Positions 63,165-64,000 of a stretch of DNA of 64,000 nucleotides are shown one piece after another (position 1 is the first letter of the stretch; each line of letters starts with the position of its first letter). Below the pieces are notes generated by a model. The model saw only the letters and a list, made by a program, of their open reading frames with translations. It did not search any database and had not been told where the DNA came from. The DNA is taken from the NCBI RefSeq assembly GCF_007997075.1, contig NZ_VORS01000005.1, positions 248,001 to 312,000 of the forward strand, written 5' to 3'. The DNA comes from Polaribacter sp. IC073. Lineage in GTDB: Bacteria > Bacteroidota > Bacteroidia > Flavobacteriales > Flavobacteriaceae. The translations under genes were made by a program, and so were the position numbers.

Positions 63165-64000
63165 ATGGCACATCAAACTGATATTGCAATTGCACAAGCA
63201 AAAACATTGCAACATATAAAAAACATCGCTAAAAAATTAAAGATAGCAGAAGACGATTTAGAAATGTACGGTAAGTACAAGGCAAAATTACCATTATCTT
63301 TAATTGATGATGAAAAAATAAAAAATAATAATTTAGTTTTGGTTACTGCGTTGACTCCAACACCTGCAGGTGAAGGGAAAACTACCGTTTCTATTGGTTT
63401 AACAGAAGGTTTAAATAAAATAGGAAAACAAGCAACGGTGGTTTTAAGAGAGCCTTCTTTAGGGCCTATTTTTGGAATGAAAGGGGGTGCTGCTGGTGGC
63501 GGATATTCGCAAGTTGTGCCCATGGAAGACATTAACTTACATTTTACGGGTGATTTTAACGCAGTCGAAAAAGCAAATAATTTACTGTCTGCTTTAATTG
63601 ATAATAATATTCAGAGTAAAACCAATAACTTAAACATCGATCCTAGAACAATTCTTTGGAAACGGGTGATTGATATGAATGATAGATCTCTACGTGACAT
63701 TACCATTGGTTTGGGTGGAACTTCAAACGGTGTGCCGAGACAAGATGGTTTTAATATTACCCCAGCTTCAGAAGTGATGGCGATACTTTGTATGGCTTCT
63801 AATTTAGAAAATCTAAAAGAACGTTTAGGAAACATCTTTATTGGCTTCACTTTTGATAGAAACCCCATTTTTGCAAGAGATTTAAAAGCAGAAAATGCGA
63901 TGGCTATTTTGTTGAAAGATGCCATCAAACCTAATTTAGTGCAGACCTTAGAAGAAAATCCTGCCATTATTCATGGCGGACCGTTTGCAAACATTGCACA
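63165..64000 (+). CDS. fhs: Formate-tetrahydrofolate ligase, N-terminal part (runs off the right edge)
   Basis: From the ATG at 63165 about 278 codons are open to the window end. The start [20 protein letters not shown], the ATP-binding loop [40 protein letters not shown] and [19 protein letters not shown] are diagnostic of Fhs. It makes 10-formyl-tetrahydrofolate from formate with ATP in one-carbon metabolism. TATTTTTG at 63106-63113 is a possible -7 box. Confidence 0.95.
   Translation, partial: MAHQTDIAIAQAKTLQHIKNIAKKLKIAEDDLEMYGKYKAKLPLSLIDDEKIKNNNLVLVTALTPTPAGEGKTTVSIGLTEGLNKIGKQATVVLREPSLGPIFGMKGGAAGGGYSQVVPMEDINLHFTGDFNAVEKANNLLSALIDNNIQSKTNNLNIDPRTILWKRVIDMNDRSLRDITIGLGGTSNGVPRQDGFNITPASEVMAILCMASNLENLKERLGNIFIGFTFDRNPIFARDLKAENAMAILLKDAIKPNLVQTLEENPAIIHGGPFANIA

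Overview
The window looks like a chromosomal segment of a marine flavobacterium (Bacteroidota, Flavobacteriaceae, Polaribacter/Tenacibaculum-like). The signs are low GC, a SusC/SusD pair, a fused SecDF, an HPRT-adenylate kinase fusion, and promoters of the Bacteroidota type (TTG, 19 bp, TAnnTTTG). Genus is an inference from gene content and style only.

Layout. 1-506 is the 5' end of a pyruvate carboxylase gene on the minus strand, followed by about 800 bp without a clear gene and an HU-like DNA-binding gene (1344-1736). 2178-16919 is a defence/restriction island on the plus strand. Its first half is a tightly packed five-gene operon behind a textbook promoter: MmeI-like DNA methyltransferase, DUF3800 protein, RhuM-family protein, SF2 helicase and GIY-YIG nuclease. 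Its second half is a decaying type I restriction locus: hsdM lacking its N-terminus, an ORF6N protein, hsdS, three truncated RhuM copies, an IS200-like insertion and an intact hsdR. A small lysine-rich protein, a NYN-domain RNase-like gene and a block of 82-bp tandem hairpin repeats follow.

18662-32217 (minus strand) is an arsenosugar biosynthesis cluster: arsM, the radical-SAM gene arsS, two DUF2064 glycosyltransferases, purine nucleoside phosphorylase, a Cys-rich metallophosphoesterase-like protein, rhodanese, an AhpD-like protein and a DUF547 protein. A SusC/SusD outer-membrane pair and a sodium:solute symporter sit inside it. A likely route is arsenite methylation by ArsM, transfer of the deoxyadenosyl group of SAM to arsenic by ArsS, removal of adenine by the phosphorylase and sugar transfer by the DUF2064 enzymes. 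The transporters suggest that a substrate or product crosses both membranes.

The remainder is mainly core genome: fabD, an M16 protease, galE, a DegT aminotransferase, penicillin acylase, PhnA, a class I aminotransferase, a fatty acid desaturase, rsmG, glutaminase, lysS, a BlaI/BlaR-like pair with three operator dyads, obg, the hpt-adk fusion, secDF and the start of fhs at the right edge. A broken DUF4407 gene lies at 43489-44407. A candidate small RNA with its own promoter and terminator lies opposite lysS at 52774-52883. No tRNA, rRNA or CRISPR array was seen.
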